DNA from: Reyranella soli
GTDB taxonomy: Bacteria; Pseudomonadota; Alphaproteobacteria; Reyranellales; Reyranellaceae
NCBI RefSeq assembly: GCF_007992495.1
Contig: NZ_BKAJ01000066.1
Location: forward strand, 42,739 to 106,738
Length of the DNA: 64,000 nt
Reading direction: 5' to 3'
The position numbers and the translations under genes were made by a program. This document shows, piece by piece, positions 15,247-23,321 of this stretch. The notes below the pieces were generated by a model. The model was not told where the DNA came from, made no database searches, and saw only the letters and a program-made list of their open reading frames with translations. Each line of letters opens with the position of its first letter. Position 1 is the stretch's first letter.

Positions 15247-15381
15247 CTATCTCGGGAAGAGGAATAGCCACGCCAGCGCCAGCGCCGCGACGGCGCCAAC
15301 CGACGAGAGCACAAGGATGGTTAAAATGCGGCCGCTGACGACGCCGCTGCGCGCCTCAACGGGCGTGAGTTCGCGTTCCAT
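15247..15381 (-). CDS. 44-residue single-span membrane protein
   Basis: Small [21 protein letters not shown] followed by a membrane helix ([26 protein letters not shown]). A ggag sequence sits 8 bases before the ATG. It lies between DUF2177 (downstream, same strand) and a divergent EcfG-regulated gene. The N-terminal acidic-basic stretch plus one helix resembles the many small membrane proteins of rhizobial stress regulons. Function unknown. Confidence 0.55.
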   Translation of the reverse strand: MERELTPVEARSGVVSGRILTILVLSSVGAVAALALAWLFLFPR

Positions 15382-15414
15382 GGGGGCTCCATTGGCGTTG
15401 TTCAGGACCTAGAG

Positions 15415-15439
15415 AACGCCTCCCCAAGGACCGGGTTGC
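15415..15439 (-). promoter_or_regulatory. EcfG-like promoter variant, GCAAC-N16-CGTT, for the leftward membrane proteins
   Basis: On the minus strand GCAAC (15435-15439) and CGTT (15415-15418) are 16 bases apart, 34 bases before the ATG at 15381. It is back-to-back with the GGAAC-type promoter at 15452, forming a divergent stress promoter pair. Confidence 0.45.
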
Positions 15440-15451
15440 CGCCGCCGGACC

Positions 15452-15477
15452 GGAACTCCGGCAGTCGGCGGGGCGTT
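15452..15477 (+). promoter_or_regulatory. EcfG-type promoter, GGAAC-N17-CGTT, before DUF1328 gene
   Basis: GGAAC (15452-15456) and CGTTAA (from 15474), 17 bases apart, read toward the ATG at 15517. Confidence 0.62.
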
Positions 15478-15516
15478 AAATGGTCCGAGATCGAACGATC
15501 GCAAGGAGACTTAACG

Positions 15517-15684
15517 ATGTTGTACTGGGCGCTGATGTTCCTCGTGATCGCGCTGCTGGCCGGCTTGTTCGGCTTCGGTGGGATCGCCTCGACCGCGACC
15601 GGCATGGCGCAGATCCTGTTCGTCATCGCGCTGGTGCTGTTCGTGGTCAGCCTGTTCGCCGGCTTCCTGCGGCGCAACTCCTAG
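15517..15684 (+). CDS. DUF1328 small membrane protein
   Basis: 55 residues, [51 protein letters not shown], two membrane helices with the FGFGGIA turn typical of DUF1328 (YtjA-like) proteins. aaggag precedes the start. An EcfG-type promoter lies 40 bases upstream. Its stop codon overlaps tail-to-tail with the leftward ATP-grasp-like gene by four bases. Function unknown; homologues are often stress-induced. Confidence 0.88.
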   Translation: MLYWALMFLVIALLAGLFGFGGIASTATGMAQILFVIALVLFVVSLFAGFLRRNS

Positions 15685-16664
15685 AGTGGAGTCTTCGTCG
15701 CCTCGAAGTGGGCACGCAACCGGTCGCGCGCCGCATAACCGGCGGCGCGGTCCCAGCAATTCACGATGGCGACGCGAAAGCCGCCGGGCGGCATGGCGTG
15801 CCGTGCGGGCGGCAGTTCTTCATGGAAGGTGATCTGCACACTTGACACGCCGGGGGCAGTCGCGATAGCGCGCTGCAAGTCGGCCGGGGGATGGCGGTAG
15901 CGAAATCCGTGCGGCACGAACAGCACGACGCTATATCCGGTGCGTCGCGTCGAATCGTCGAACCGCCATTCACGCGAGGCGTAGAGCCGGATGATCGATT
16001 CGACCCAGCCAGGCCCGTAGAGATCGGGCCATTGATCGGCGAAGCGCAGATGCACCTCGATGATGCGGCCGCCGATGGTCTCGAGGTTGATCAGCCCCGT
16101 ATAGCCCTTGAGATGCCGGCGGCACCAGGCGCCGCACCACTCTTCGACGGCGAGTGACTGCACTGCATGCACTTCCCAGTAATCGAAAGTGCCAGCACCA
16201 CTGGCAACGCCGGTCGCATGGCGCCACCACTGCGGCTCGCCGTCGACCAGCGCCACGTCGCTGCTGACGTGATCGCCCTCCAGCAGGGTCGTCCAGAAAT
16301 GACCTGGCTGGTAGGCGCTGGCGTAGTCATCGGCCGAGAAGAGGGCGCGGCTGCCCACGCCCATGCCCTTCAAGTTGTAGATGGGCTTGGAAAAAACCGG
16401 GTAATTCTGCGGAGCAACACCATGCGGCGCTGCTGACAATCCCTGACTGAGCGCCACGGCAAGCTTGTCGTAGACCCAGCGATGCGCCGGATTCCACAGC
16501 CAGCCATCGCTGTCCTCAGTCGGAATGAAAACGTCGGCCGGGCACGGCACACTCTCAAAATATTGAGTACGCCATGGATCGATCTCGCAAATCGGCACTT
16601 GCATACCTACGTTCGACGATGTCCACAGTGAGTGTACGACCACGGCATTGCAACCGGCTATCAT
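15681..16664 (-). CDS. ATP-grasp-like protein of unknown function beside egtBD
   Basis: About 327 residues starting from the ATG at 16664 (longer in-frame starts at 16706 and beyond would run into egtB). The central part, [40 protein letters not shown], and [28 protein letters not shown], has the arrangement of an ATP-grasp ligase: a Lys after a beta-strand, an xxEGDHxSxD substrate strand and an Exxx(I/V)EVHxRFxDQ metal-binding end. I do not recognise a named family. It is divergent from egtB with a gap of about 30 bases, which hints at, but does not prove, a link to thiol-histidine metabolism. Confidence 0.6.
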   Translation of the reverse strand: MIAGCNAVVVHSLWTSSNVGMQVPICEIDPWRTQYFESVPCPADVFIPTEDSDGWLWNPAHRWVYDKLAVALSQGLSAAPHGVAPQNYPVFSKPIYNLKGMGVGSRALFSADDYASAYQPGHFWTTLLEGDHVSSDVALVDGEPQWWRHATGVASGAGTFDYWEVHAVQSLAVEEWCGAWCRRHLKGYTGLINLETIGGRIIEVHLRFADQWPDLYGPGWVESIIRLYASREWRFDDSTRRTGYSVVLFVPHGFRYRHPPADLQRAIATAPGVSSVQITFHEELPPARHAMPPGGFRVAIVNCWDRAAGYAARDRLRAHFEATKTPL

Positions 16665-16695
16665 CGCCGGCGTTTGCCGACAGGGCGGAGGTGCC

Positions 16696-17889
16696 GTGTC
16701 CAACATGATAACGCGTGGCGTGCGGACCCACGGTGCCTCGCTCGGCAAGCGGTTCCTGTATGTCCGCACCTGCACCGAACAACTCGCTGAACCCTTGTCG
16801 GCCGAGGACCAGACGGTCCAGTCGATGCCCGACGCCAGCCCGACCAAGTGGCACCTGGCGCACACTACCTGGTTCTTCGAGACCTTCGTGCTGCGGCCGC
16901 ATGTGGGCGGTTACCGCACCTTCGATCCTGCCTACGAATATCTCTTCAACTCCTACTATGAAGCCGTCGGGCCGCGCCATCCGCGGCCGCAGCGCGGCAT
17001 GCTCACCCGGCCAAGTCTGGCCGAGGTCATGTCCTATCGCCGGCATGTGTCCGACGCGATGGCGGCACTGCTCGACAGCGGCAACCAGGACATTGACGCC
17101 ATCGTCGAGCTCGGCCTGCATCACGAGCAGCAGCATCAGGAACTGATCCTGATGGATGCCAAGCATCTGCTGTCGCTCAATCCGCTGAAGCCTGCCTATC
17201 GTGCGCCGACGTCATCGCATGGTGCTGCGACACCGCTGGCCTGGCGCGACTTCGAAGGCGGACTGGTCGAGATCGGCCACGACAGCGAGGGTTTCGCCTT
17301 CGACAATGAAGGGCCGCGTCACCGCGTGTGGCTGGAGCCGTACGCATTGGCGTCGCGGCCGACCAATTGCGGCGAGTACCTTGCCTTCATCGAGGACGGC
17401 GGCTACCAGCGGCCGGAGTTCTGGCTGTCGGCGGGCTGGGATTGCGTCAACCAGCGCGGCTGGACGGCTCCCCTGTACTGGGAGAAGGACGACGCGGAGT
17501 GGCGCGTCTTCACCTTGTCGGGCCTGCAGTCGCTCGACCCGGCAGCACCGGTCTGTCACGTCAGCGGCTTCGAGGCCGCCGCTTTCGCCAAGTGGGCGGG
17601 CAAGCGCCTGCCGCGCGAGGCGGAGTGGGAGGCGGGCGCCTCGGCGCTCGAGGACACGGGCATCGTCTGGGAATGGACCGCCAGCCCCTACGTTGCCTAT
17701 CCCGGCTATCGCGAGCCGGCCGGCGCGATCGGCGAGTACAACGGCAAGTTCATGGCCAACCAGATGGTGCTGCGCGGCGGCTGCTCGGCCACGCCCGCCG
17801 GCCATGTGCGCCCGACCTATCGCAACTTCTTCCCACCTGACGCCCGATGGATGTTCGGCGGCATTCGCCTCGCGGAGGATCTCAGATGA
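16696..17889 (+). CDS. egtB: Ergothioneine biosynthesis protein EgtB (sulfoxide synthase)
   Basis: A 397-residue non-haem iron enzyme that joins hercynine with a cysteine-containing thiol through a C-S bond and sulfoxide. The DinB-like N-terminal domain holds the iron ligands: [12 protein letters not shown] (H53/H56 region) and HHEQQHQE (H143-x3-H147-x-E149). The C-terminal FGE-sulfatase-like domain shows [62 protein letters not shown] and [10 protein letters not shown]. The GTG at 16696 is preceded by ggagg. egtD follows with a 4-base ATGA-type overlap, so both are made from one transcript. Confidence 0.93.
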   Translation: MSNMITRGVRTHGASLGKRFLYVRTCTEQLAEPLSAEDQTVQSMPDASPTKWHLAHTTWFFETFVLRPHVGGYRTFDPAYEYLFNSYYEAVGPRHPRPQRGMLTRPSLAEVMSYRRHVSDAMAALLDSGNQDIDAIVELGLHHEQQHQELILMDAKHLLSLNPLKPAYRAPTSSHGAATPLAWRDFEGGLVEIGHDSEGFAFDNEGPRHRVWLEPYALASRPTNCGEYLAFIEDGGYQRPEFWLSAGWDCVNQRGWTAPLYWEKDDAEWRVFTLSGLQSLDPAAPVCHVSGFEAAAFAKWAGKRLPREAEWEAGASALEDTGIVWEWTASPYVAYPGYREPAGAIGEYNGKFMANQMVLRGGCSATPAGHVRPTYRNFFPPDARWMFGGIRLAEDLR

Positions 17890-18854
17890 ACGGCTCGCCC
17901 TTGCTTCTCGATCGCGCCCAGCTGGATGACCGCAGCGAATTCAGGGACGCCGTCCTGGCTGGCCTGGACAGCACGCCGCGCGCCATTCCGGCCAAGTTCC
18001 TCTACGACGCGCGCGGCTCGGCGCTGTTCGATGCGATCTGCGAGTTGCCTGAGTACTACCTGACTCGCACCGAGATCGAGATCCTGCGCCGCTTCGAGGC
18101 CGACATCGCCGCGATGGCCGGTCCTGGCTGCGCGTTGGTCGAGTACGGCAGCGGTTCGAGCGTGAAGTCGCGGCTCTTGATCGAGGCCATGCGCGATCTG
18201 GTGGCCTACGTGCCGATCGACATCTCGCGCCAGCATCTCGACGCCACGGCGAACGGGTTGCGCCGCGACTACCCGCACCTGAAGGTCGAACCGGTGTGCG
18301 CCGACTACATGACGCTCGCACGGCTGCCGGCCGATGTGAGCGCAGCGCGTCGGCGCATCGGTTTCTTCCCTGGCTCCACGATCGGCAATCTCCTGCCGGT
18401 CGAAGCCACGGCGTTCCTGTGTCGCGCCCGCGGCCTGCTGGGCGAGGGCGGTGCGTTGGTGCTCGGCGTCGATCTCAAGAAGGATCCGCGGCGCCTGCAC
18501 GATGCCTACAACGATGCGGCCGGCGTCACGGCGCAGTTCACGCTGAACCTGTTGCGGCGCATGAATCGCGAGCTCGAGGCCAACTTCGATCTGTCGGCCT
18601 TCGCCCACGAGGCCTTCTACAATCCCGTCGAGGGCCGCATAGAGATCTACTTCCGCTGCCTCAGGCCGCAGACCGTCACCGTTGCGGGACGGAGTTTCAC
18701 CTTCGCCGAAGGCGAGCGGGTCCATACAGAATATTCCTACAAGTTCGACGATGCCGGCATCGCCACGCTGGCGCGTAGCGCAGGCTTCACCATCGCCCGG
18801 ACCTGGACCGATCCGGCGCGCCTGTTCGCTGTCGTCTATCTCGTAAGCCCCTGA
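17886..18854 (+). CDS. egtD: L-histidine N-alpha-methyltransferase EgtD
   Basis: A 322-residue SAM-dependent enzyme that trimethylates histidine to hercynine, the first step of ergothioneine synthesis. Family blocks: [34 protein letters not shown] (residues about 36-69), [16 protein letters not shown] (SAM-binding), [38 protein letters not shown], and EYSYKF near the C-terminus. Length is typical. Translationally coupled to egtB. egtA, egtC and egtE are not in this stretch, as is usual in many proteobacteria that supply the thiol and C-S lyase from elsewhere. Confidence 0.93.
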   Translation: MNGSPLLLDRAQLDDRSEFRDAVLAGLDSTPRAIPAKFLYDARGSALFDAICELPEYYLTRTEIEILRRFEADIAAMAGPGCALVEYGSGSSVKSRLLIEAMRDLVAYVPIDISRQHLDATANGLRRDYPHLKVEPVCADYMTLARLPADVSAARRRIGFFPGSTIGNLLPVEATAFLCRARGLLGEGGALVLGVDLKKDPRRLHDAYNDAAGVTAQFTLNLLRRMNRELEANFDLSAFAHEAFYNPVEGRIEIYFRCLRPQTVTVAGRSFTFAEGERVHTEYSYKFDDAGIATLARSAGFTIARTWTDPARLFAVVYLVSP

Positions 18855-18875
18855 TCATGACCCCAGAAGCAGGCA

Positions 18876-18905
18876 GCCCGCCTCCGAGTTTCCTCGAAGG
18901 CGGGC
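18876..18905 (+). terminator. Weak hairpin after egtD
   Basis: GCCCGCCT (18876-18883) pairs with AGGCGGGC (18898-18905), with an inner CGAG/CTCG pairing. No T tract follows, so termination is uncertain. The remainder of the 180-base gap to 19034 shows nothing firm. Confidence 0.4.
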
Positions 18906-19034
18906 TATAGGTTGGGCGGGGAGAGTGGCATCGCTGAGCGGGGGCAGGGCGATACCGGTACCCAACCAATGCGTTTTCAACGACGACTGGGCCGGAAAAG
19001 TTGCAGCGCTTTCCGGAAAAAACTTATCCCAAAG

Positions 19035-19280
19035 CTAAGTATTTGATTCGACGGATTCTTGCGCCCGAAGCTTGGCCGTCAGTTCACGGTGCAAGGCATC
19101 GTCGCGAACCTTGGGCAGCATCCGGCGCAGCATTTCCGCGTGCGGCCGGCCGGCGCGCTCGGCCGCTTCCAGTTCCTTCAGGAAGGCCGTGATCTCGGCC
19201 CGGCTGGCGAAACCCATGTAGGCATCGTCGGCTTCATTGGCGCTGCAGGCAGGTGACGCGAACTCCTTGGGATCGCTCAT
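19035..19280 (-). CDS. Small hypothetical protein, DUF6306-like
   Basis: 81 residues, soluble. FASPACSANEADDAYMGFASRAEITAFLKELEAAERAGRP resembles the N-terminal part of DUF6306-type proteins (SPxC...DxAYMG...LLxELLEAERAG); this is recalled rather than searched, so treat as tentative. The following segment (MLRRMLPKVRDDALHRELTAKLRA) is helical and charged. Its start lies 9 bases after the stop of the amidohydrolase upstream on the same strand, suggesting one transcript. Function unknown. Confidence 0.6.
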   Translation of the reverse strand: MSDPKEFASPACSANEADDAYMGFASRAEITAFLKELEAAERAGRPHAEMLRRMLPKVRDDALHRELTAKLRAQESVESNT

Positions 19281-19289
19281 TGGTGACCC

Positions 19290-20417
19290 TCAGGCCGGAT
19301 GCCACCAGCGGCCCGCCAGCACCACGCCGGCCGAAAGCAGCCGCTTGGTTCCCACCATGCGCTCGCCGATCGAATCGGCATAGTCGAAGGAGCCGCTCAC
19401 CTCTTCGATCACCGTCGCCTCGCCGACGCCGCCAACCTTCAACGTTCCAAGGTCGGAACGGTTGATGGCGGCTGCGGCGTTGCCGGTCGACAGCTTGATC
19501 ACCGTCGGCAGGTCGACGCCCAGGCACAGGAACTTCGACATCGTCGTCAAAAGATCGAACGCCGGACCTTCGATGGAAATGACGTGGACATCCGACGAGA
19601 TCACGTCGGGCAGGAAGCCCGCCGCCAACATGCCGCGCGTGGTGCCAAAGCCGAACGAGCCGCCGCCGTGGCCGATGTCGAAAATCACGCCGCGTGCGCG
19701 GGCCGCCAGGATCTCCTCACGCACATTGCCGTCGGCACGCACCGGCGCATTGGGGAAGGGGCGGAAGCAATGGGTGAGGATGTCGCCGGGCCGCAGCCGG
19801 TCGACGACCTCGCGGCGCGCCGGCGGCGGGTTGTCGAGATGGGCCATCACCGGCAGGTCGAGCTCCTCGGCGACCTCGAGGGCGATGTCGAGCGGCTTGA
19901 CGCCCGAATCGCCGCTGGCCGAACGGCCGACGCGCACCTTGATGCCCAGCACCAAGTCCTTGTGCTCGCGCGCCACGCGCACGGCTTCGCGCGGATCGAT
20001 CAGGCGCATGTCGGAATTCTCGCCGACCATCACGGTCTTGGAGAAGGCGAAGATGCCGGGGAAGGCGATGTTGAGATAGGGCAGGATGCGCACCGGCGAG
20101 GGCTCGATCACGTGCTTGCGAAAGCCGTGGAAGTTGCCGGGGCCGGCACTGCCCGCATCGATGAAGGTCGTGACGCCGCCCGTGCGCGCGACCAGCTCGG
20201 CCTCGACGCCGAGCGATGTGCCGCCCCAGTAGACGTGGGTGTGTAGGTCGATCAGGCCGGGCGAGACGATCTTGCCCGCGACGTTGCGGACGTCCTTGCC
20301 CGCGAGGTTGTCGCCGATCGCCGCGACCTTGCCGTTTGCGAAGGCGATGTCGGTCACCTTGTCGAGGCCCTGCGAGGGATCGACCACGCGGCCGCCTTTC
20401 AACACCAGATCGTTCAT
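19290..20417 (-). CDS. Amidohydrolase/deacetylase family metallohydrolase
   Basis: A 375-residue amidohydrolase-superfamily enzyme. The N-terminal beta-sandwich opens MNDLVLKGGRVVDPSQGLD, then comes the metal motif GLIDLHTHVYWGG (residues about 54-66). The probable carbamylated Lys is in LVLGIKVRVGR, further metal ligands are in MAHLDNPP and THCFRPFPN, and the catalytic Asp in VISSDVHVIS. This matches the dihydroorotase-like EF_0837/AHA_3915 deacetylase group; natural substrate uncertain. Start at 20417 rather than 20438 because the homologous sequence begins with MNDLV. It is followed by the small 19035 gene. Confidence 0.88.
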   Translation of the reverse strand: MNDLVLKGGRVVDPSQGLDKVTDIAFANGKVAAIGDNLAGKDVRNVAGKIVSPGLIDLHTHVYWGGTSLGVEAELVARTGGVTTFIDAGSAGPGNFHGFRKHVIEPSPVRILPYLNIAFPGIFAFSKTVMVGENSDMRLIDPREAVRVAREHKDLVLGIKVRVGRSASGDSGVKPLDIALEVAEELDLPVMAHLDNPPPARREVVDRLRPGDILTHCFRPFPNAPVRADGNVREEILAARARGVIFDIGHGGGSFGFGTTRGMLAAGFLPDVISSDVHVISIEGPAFDLLTTMSKFLCLGVDLPTVIKLSTGNAAAAINRSDLGTLKVGGVGEATVIEEVSGSFDYADSIGERMVGTKRLLSAGVVLAGRWWHPA

Positions 20418-20443
20418 GGCTTTCCTTTGCCGCTTCACTCACC

Positions 20444-20549
20444 ACCTCACCCTGAGGAGGGCGCGTGGCGCCCGTCTCGAAGGGTGGCAACAACAAGACT
20501 GGGGCCCACCCTTCGAGACGCGGCCTGCGGCCGCTCCTCAGGGTGAGGT
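20444..20549. repeat. Composite palindromic intergenic element (about 106 bp)
   Basis: Two nested perfect inverted repeats: outer arms ACCTCACCCTGAGGAG (20444-20459) and their complement at 20534-20549, inner arms CGTCTCGAAGGGTGG (20473-20487) and complement at 20506-20520. Elements with these CACCCTGAGGAG / TCTCGAAGGGTGG arms are scattered in many alphaproteobacterial genomes (recalled). It fills the gap between the glycosylase and amidohydrolase genes. Confidence 0.8.
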
Positions 20550-20569
20550 TGTTTGCTTGTCCCGCTGCT

Positions 20570-21817
20570 TTATCGCATCCGTCCCATGGCCTTCGCCAGC
20601 GCGCCGGCGCGGGGCAGGGATACGCTTTCGAGGCCGAGCCAGTCGGCCATCAACCGCAGCTCTTCGCGCAGCGGTCCTGCGACTTGGGCCGCGTTCTCGC
20701 CCTCCTCGAGATGGGCGGTGTGGACCAGCAGCTTCGAATTGGCCCGGTCGGCCTTGAGGTCGACGCGTGCCACCAGCCGCTCGCCCAGCAGGAAAGGCAG
20801 CACGTAATAGCCATGCGTGCGCTTGGCGACCGGCGTGTAGATGCCGATGCGGTAGAAGAAATTCCAGATGCGATGGGTGCGGTCGCGCTCCCAGATCAGC
20901 GGATCGAAGGGCGCCAGAAGGGCGCGCGCCTCGACCTTGCGCGGCTGGCGGGCGGCGGGATGGAGGTAAGCCGGCCGGTTCCAGCCCTCGACCTCGACGG
21001 CTAAAAGATCGCCCGCCTCGACCAACTCGGCGAGCCGGGCCTTGGTGTCGGCGACACCGAGGCGAAAGTAGTCGCGCAGGTCGAATTCGGTGGCGACGCC
21101 CAACGCCGCGGCAGAGCGGCGCAGGAGCTCGCGCTGCGCCTCCTCGGCCGATGGAGTCGGCAAGGCCAGCACCGCGGCCGGCAGCACGCGCTCGGTGAGG
21201 TCGTAGACCCGCTCGAAGGTGCCGCGCCGCGTCGCGGTGGTGACCAGGCCGGCAAAGAACAGCCATTCGACGGCGAGCTTGCCGTCGTTCCAGACCCACC
21301 AGCCGCTGCGCCGTTCGCCGCCGTTGGACAGCTCCGATGCCGCGAGCGGCCCGCGGTCGGCGATCTCGCGCAGCACCGAATCGATGTACTTGGCTTTCTC
21401 CTTGCGGAAGAGACGCAGCTTGCCCTTGCCGTCGCCGGCATTCTCTCGGGCGCGCTGCATGCTCCAGCGAAACAGCGGATGTGCCGACAGCGGCAGCAGC
21501 GAAGCCTCGTGCGCCCAGAACTCGAACAGGCCGCGCTGGCTCTTGCGGCCCCAGGCGATGCGATCGAGGTCGCCGGTGCCGTAGTTGCCCAGCCGCGAGA
21601 ACAGCGGCAGGTAGTGCGCCCTGGTGAGTACGTTCACCGAGTCGATCTGCAGGAGGCCCAGCCGATCGACGGCGCGCTTGACGTTGCCGGCGTTGGTGGG
21701 GCCGTCAGGACGGCCGACGGCGAAGCCCTGGGCGGCTAAGGCGATGCGGCGGGCGGCGGCGGCGGAGACGGATTGGCGCTTGCGGGACACACCCCACCAT
21801 AGCGCACACCGCCGCAA
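20570..21817 (-). CDS. YcaQ-type DNA glycosylase (winged-helix, AlkZ/AlkX family)
   Basis: About 406-415 residues. The family unhooks DNA interstrand crosslinks and removes alkylated bases. The catalytic QxD motif is present in LGLLQIDSVNVLTRAHYLPLFSRLG (residues about 54-78). The conserved core continues with WAHEASLLP, LLAPFDPLIWERDRTHRIWNFFYRIGIYTP and HGYYVLPFLLGERLVARVDLKADR. Start is uncertain: ATG at 21817 or GTG at 21790 (VSRKRQSVSAAAARR), the latter closer to the homologous start. It stands alone between a repeat element and the amidase operon, all on the minus strand. Confidence 0.88.
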   Translation of the reverse strand: MRRCALWWGVSRKRQSVSAAAARRIALAAQGFAVGRPDGPTNAGNVKRAVDRLGLLQIDSVNVLTRAHYLPLFSRLGNYGTGDLDRIAWGRKSQRGLFEFWAHEASLLPLSAHPLFRWSMQRARENAGDGKGKLRLFRKEKAKYIDSVLREIADRGPLAASELSNGGERRSGWWVWNDGKLAVEWLFFAGLVTTATRRGTFERVYDLTERVLPAAVLALPTPSAEEAQRELLRRSAAALGVATEFDLRDYFRLGVADTKARLAELVEAGDLLAVEVEGWNRPAYLHPAARQPRKVEARALLAPFDPLIWERDRTHRIWNFFYRIGIYTPVAKRTHGYYVLPFLLGERLVARVDLKADRANSKLLVHTAHLEEGENAAQVAGPLREELRLMADWLGLESVSLPRAGALAKAMGRMR

Positions 21818-21857
21818 ATTGAGTCAGTGGTGTTCTGTGTAAATCCGGCAAGAATGA

Positions 21858-22121
21858 CTATCGCGCCTCGATGCGCGCGATCGCCTTCTTCACCGCCTCG
21901 GCCTGCCGGTTGGAGATATGGCCGTTTGCCTTGAACTCGGCGCTGACCTTGCGCAGGAACGGGCTCTTGTCGGCCAGCGCTTCCGCGCGTTTCATCAGCG
22001 GCTCGTGGATATGCACGGGTCCGCGCTCCCGCGCGGCCTGTCGCGCGCGCCAGATGCGGATGGCCACGGCGACGACGATCGCCGCAGTGGATGCGATAAC
22101 GATCTCTGTCCACTGGATCAT
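21858..22121 (-). CDS. Small hypothetical membrane-anchored protein
   Basis: 87 residues. One N-terminal membrane helix (EIVIASTAAIVVAVAIRIW) is followed by a basic cytoplasmic tail (RARQAARERG) and a helical segment (MKRAEALADKSPFLRKVSAEFKANGHISNRQAEAVKKAIARIEAR). No family recognised. It starts 3 bases after the stop of the enolase-superfamily gene, so it is the last gene of that operon. Confidence 0.6.
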   Translation of the reverse strand: MIQWTEIVIASTAAIVVAVAIRIWRARQAARERGPVHIHEPLMKRAEALADKSPFLRKVSAEFKANGHISNRQAEAVKKAIARIEAR

Positions 22122-22124
22122 CGG

Positions 22125-23321
22125 CTACGCCCTTGTCACGCGCACCGACGCGTCCTTGCGCTGGTCGAGGCCGGGCAACAGGTCGAGGCCCAGGCCCGGC
22201 TTCATGTTCACCGTGACCTCGCCCTTGGTGATCGGCGGCAACTCGGTGACCAGCTCGGCGTACCAGCCGGTATAGAAGGCGCGCACGCTCTCCTGGATCA
22301 GCGCATTGCGCGCATGCAGGGAGAAATGGCAGGAGGCGGCGTAGACCACCGGGCCGGTACAGTCGTGCGGCGCCACGGGTACATGCCAGGCTTCGGCGAG
22401 CGCCGCGATCTTGCGCGCTTCCGACAGGCCGCCGCACCACGACAGGTCGAGCATGGCCACGCCCGCGACGCCGCTCTCGAGGTACTCGCGGAAGGAATGG
22501 GTATAGGCCAGCGTCTCCGAGGCGCACACCCAGGCCTTCGAATGCTCGGCATAGGCTTTGAGGTCGGCGAGGTTGTCGAGACGCAACGGGTCTTCGTGCC
22601 AGTAAGTATCGAAGGGGATGAGCGCGCGGGCGAGCCTCTGCGCCATGGGCAGGCTCCACAGCGAATGGAACTCGACCATGATGTCCATGCGATTGCCGAC
22701 GGCCTTGCGGATCTTGGCGAACGGTTCTAGCGCCGCGTCGAGCTCGGCCGGCGAGATGTCCCAGCCGGCCGTGCGCTCGGCGGCGATGTCGAAGGGCCAG
22801 ATCTTCATGCCGGTGATGCCCTGCTCGAGCAGCGACAGGGCAAGCTCGTCGGCGCGATGCAGGAAGGCTTCGAGATCCTCGTAGGGACCCTGCTTGTTGC
22901 CGACGCCCCAGTTGGCGACGGCCTGGCTGCGCTCGTCGCGGATGTACTTGTAGCCGGCGCAGGTGTTGTAGACGCGGATGCGGTCGCGACTCTTGCCGCC
23001 CAGCGCCTCGCACACCGGCCGGCCGATCGCCTTGCCGAACAGGTCCCACAGCGCGATGTCGATCGCCGAGTTGCCGCGTGTCTCAACACCGGTGCCGCGC
23101 CAGCCGAGATAGTTGATCAGACTGCGGTTGATCGCCTCGATCTGGATGGGATCGCGGCCGATCAGCTTGGGCGCCGCGCTCTCGTGGATGTAGGCCTCGA
23201 CGGCGGCCGCGCCCATGAAGGTCTCGCCGAGACCCGTCAGTCCCTCGTCGGTCCTGAGCCGGACCCAGACGAGGTTGGGGAACTCGCCCAGTCGGACGGT
23301 CTCAACAGCGGTGATCTTCAT
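22125..23321 (-). CDS. Mandelate racemase/muconate lactonizing enzyme family (enolase superfamily)
   Basis: 398 residues. The N-terminal capping domain starts MKITAVETVRLGEFPNLVWVRLRTDEGLTGLGETF; barrel motifs include IDIALWDLFGKAIGRPVCEALGG, MKIWPFD, the metal-ligand strand MDIMVEFHSLW, WHEDPLR, and a C-terminal VAPHDCTGPVV. These are the enolase-superfamily metal and acid/base positions, as in sugar-acid dehydratases/racemases; substrate is not predictable. Its start overlaps the amidase stop by four bases (TCAT, minus strand), indicating coupled translation and probably a joint catabolic pathway. Confidence 0.88.
   Translation of the reverse strand: MKITAVETVRLGEFPNLVWVRLRTDEGLTGLGETFMGAAAVEAYIHESAAPKLIGRDPIQIEAINRSLINYLGWRGTGVETRGNSAIDIALWDLFGKAIGRPVCEALGGKSRDRIRVYNTCAGYKYIRDERSQAVANWGVGNKQGPYEDLEAFLHRADELALSLLEQGITGMKIWPFDIAAERTAGWDISPAELDAALEPFAKIRKAVGNRMDIMVEFHSLWSLPMAQRLARALIPFDTYWHEDPLRLDNLADLKAYAEHSKAWVCASETLAYTHSFREYLESGVAGVAMLDLSWCGGLSEARKIAALAEAWHVPVAPHDCTGPVVYAASCHFSLHARNALIQESVRAFYTGWYAELVTELPPITKGEVTVNMKPGLGLDLLPGLDQRKDASVRVTRA

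Noticed and set aside
18979..19004. GCAAC-N17-CGTT site on the minus strand after egtD
   Set aside because: It fits the EcfG-like variant but points toward the 3' end of egtD, where no leftward gene is supported. About one such site is expected by chance.
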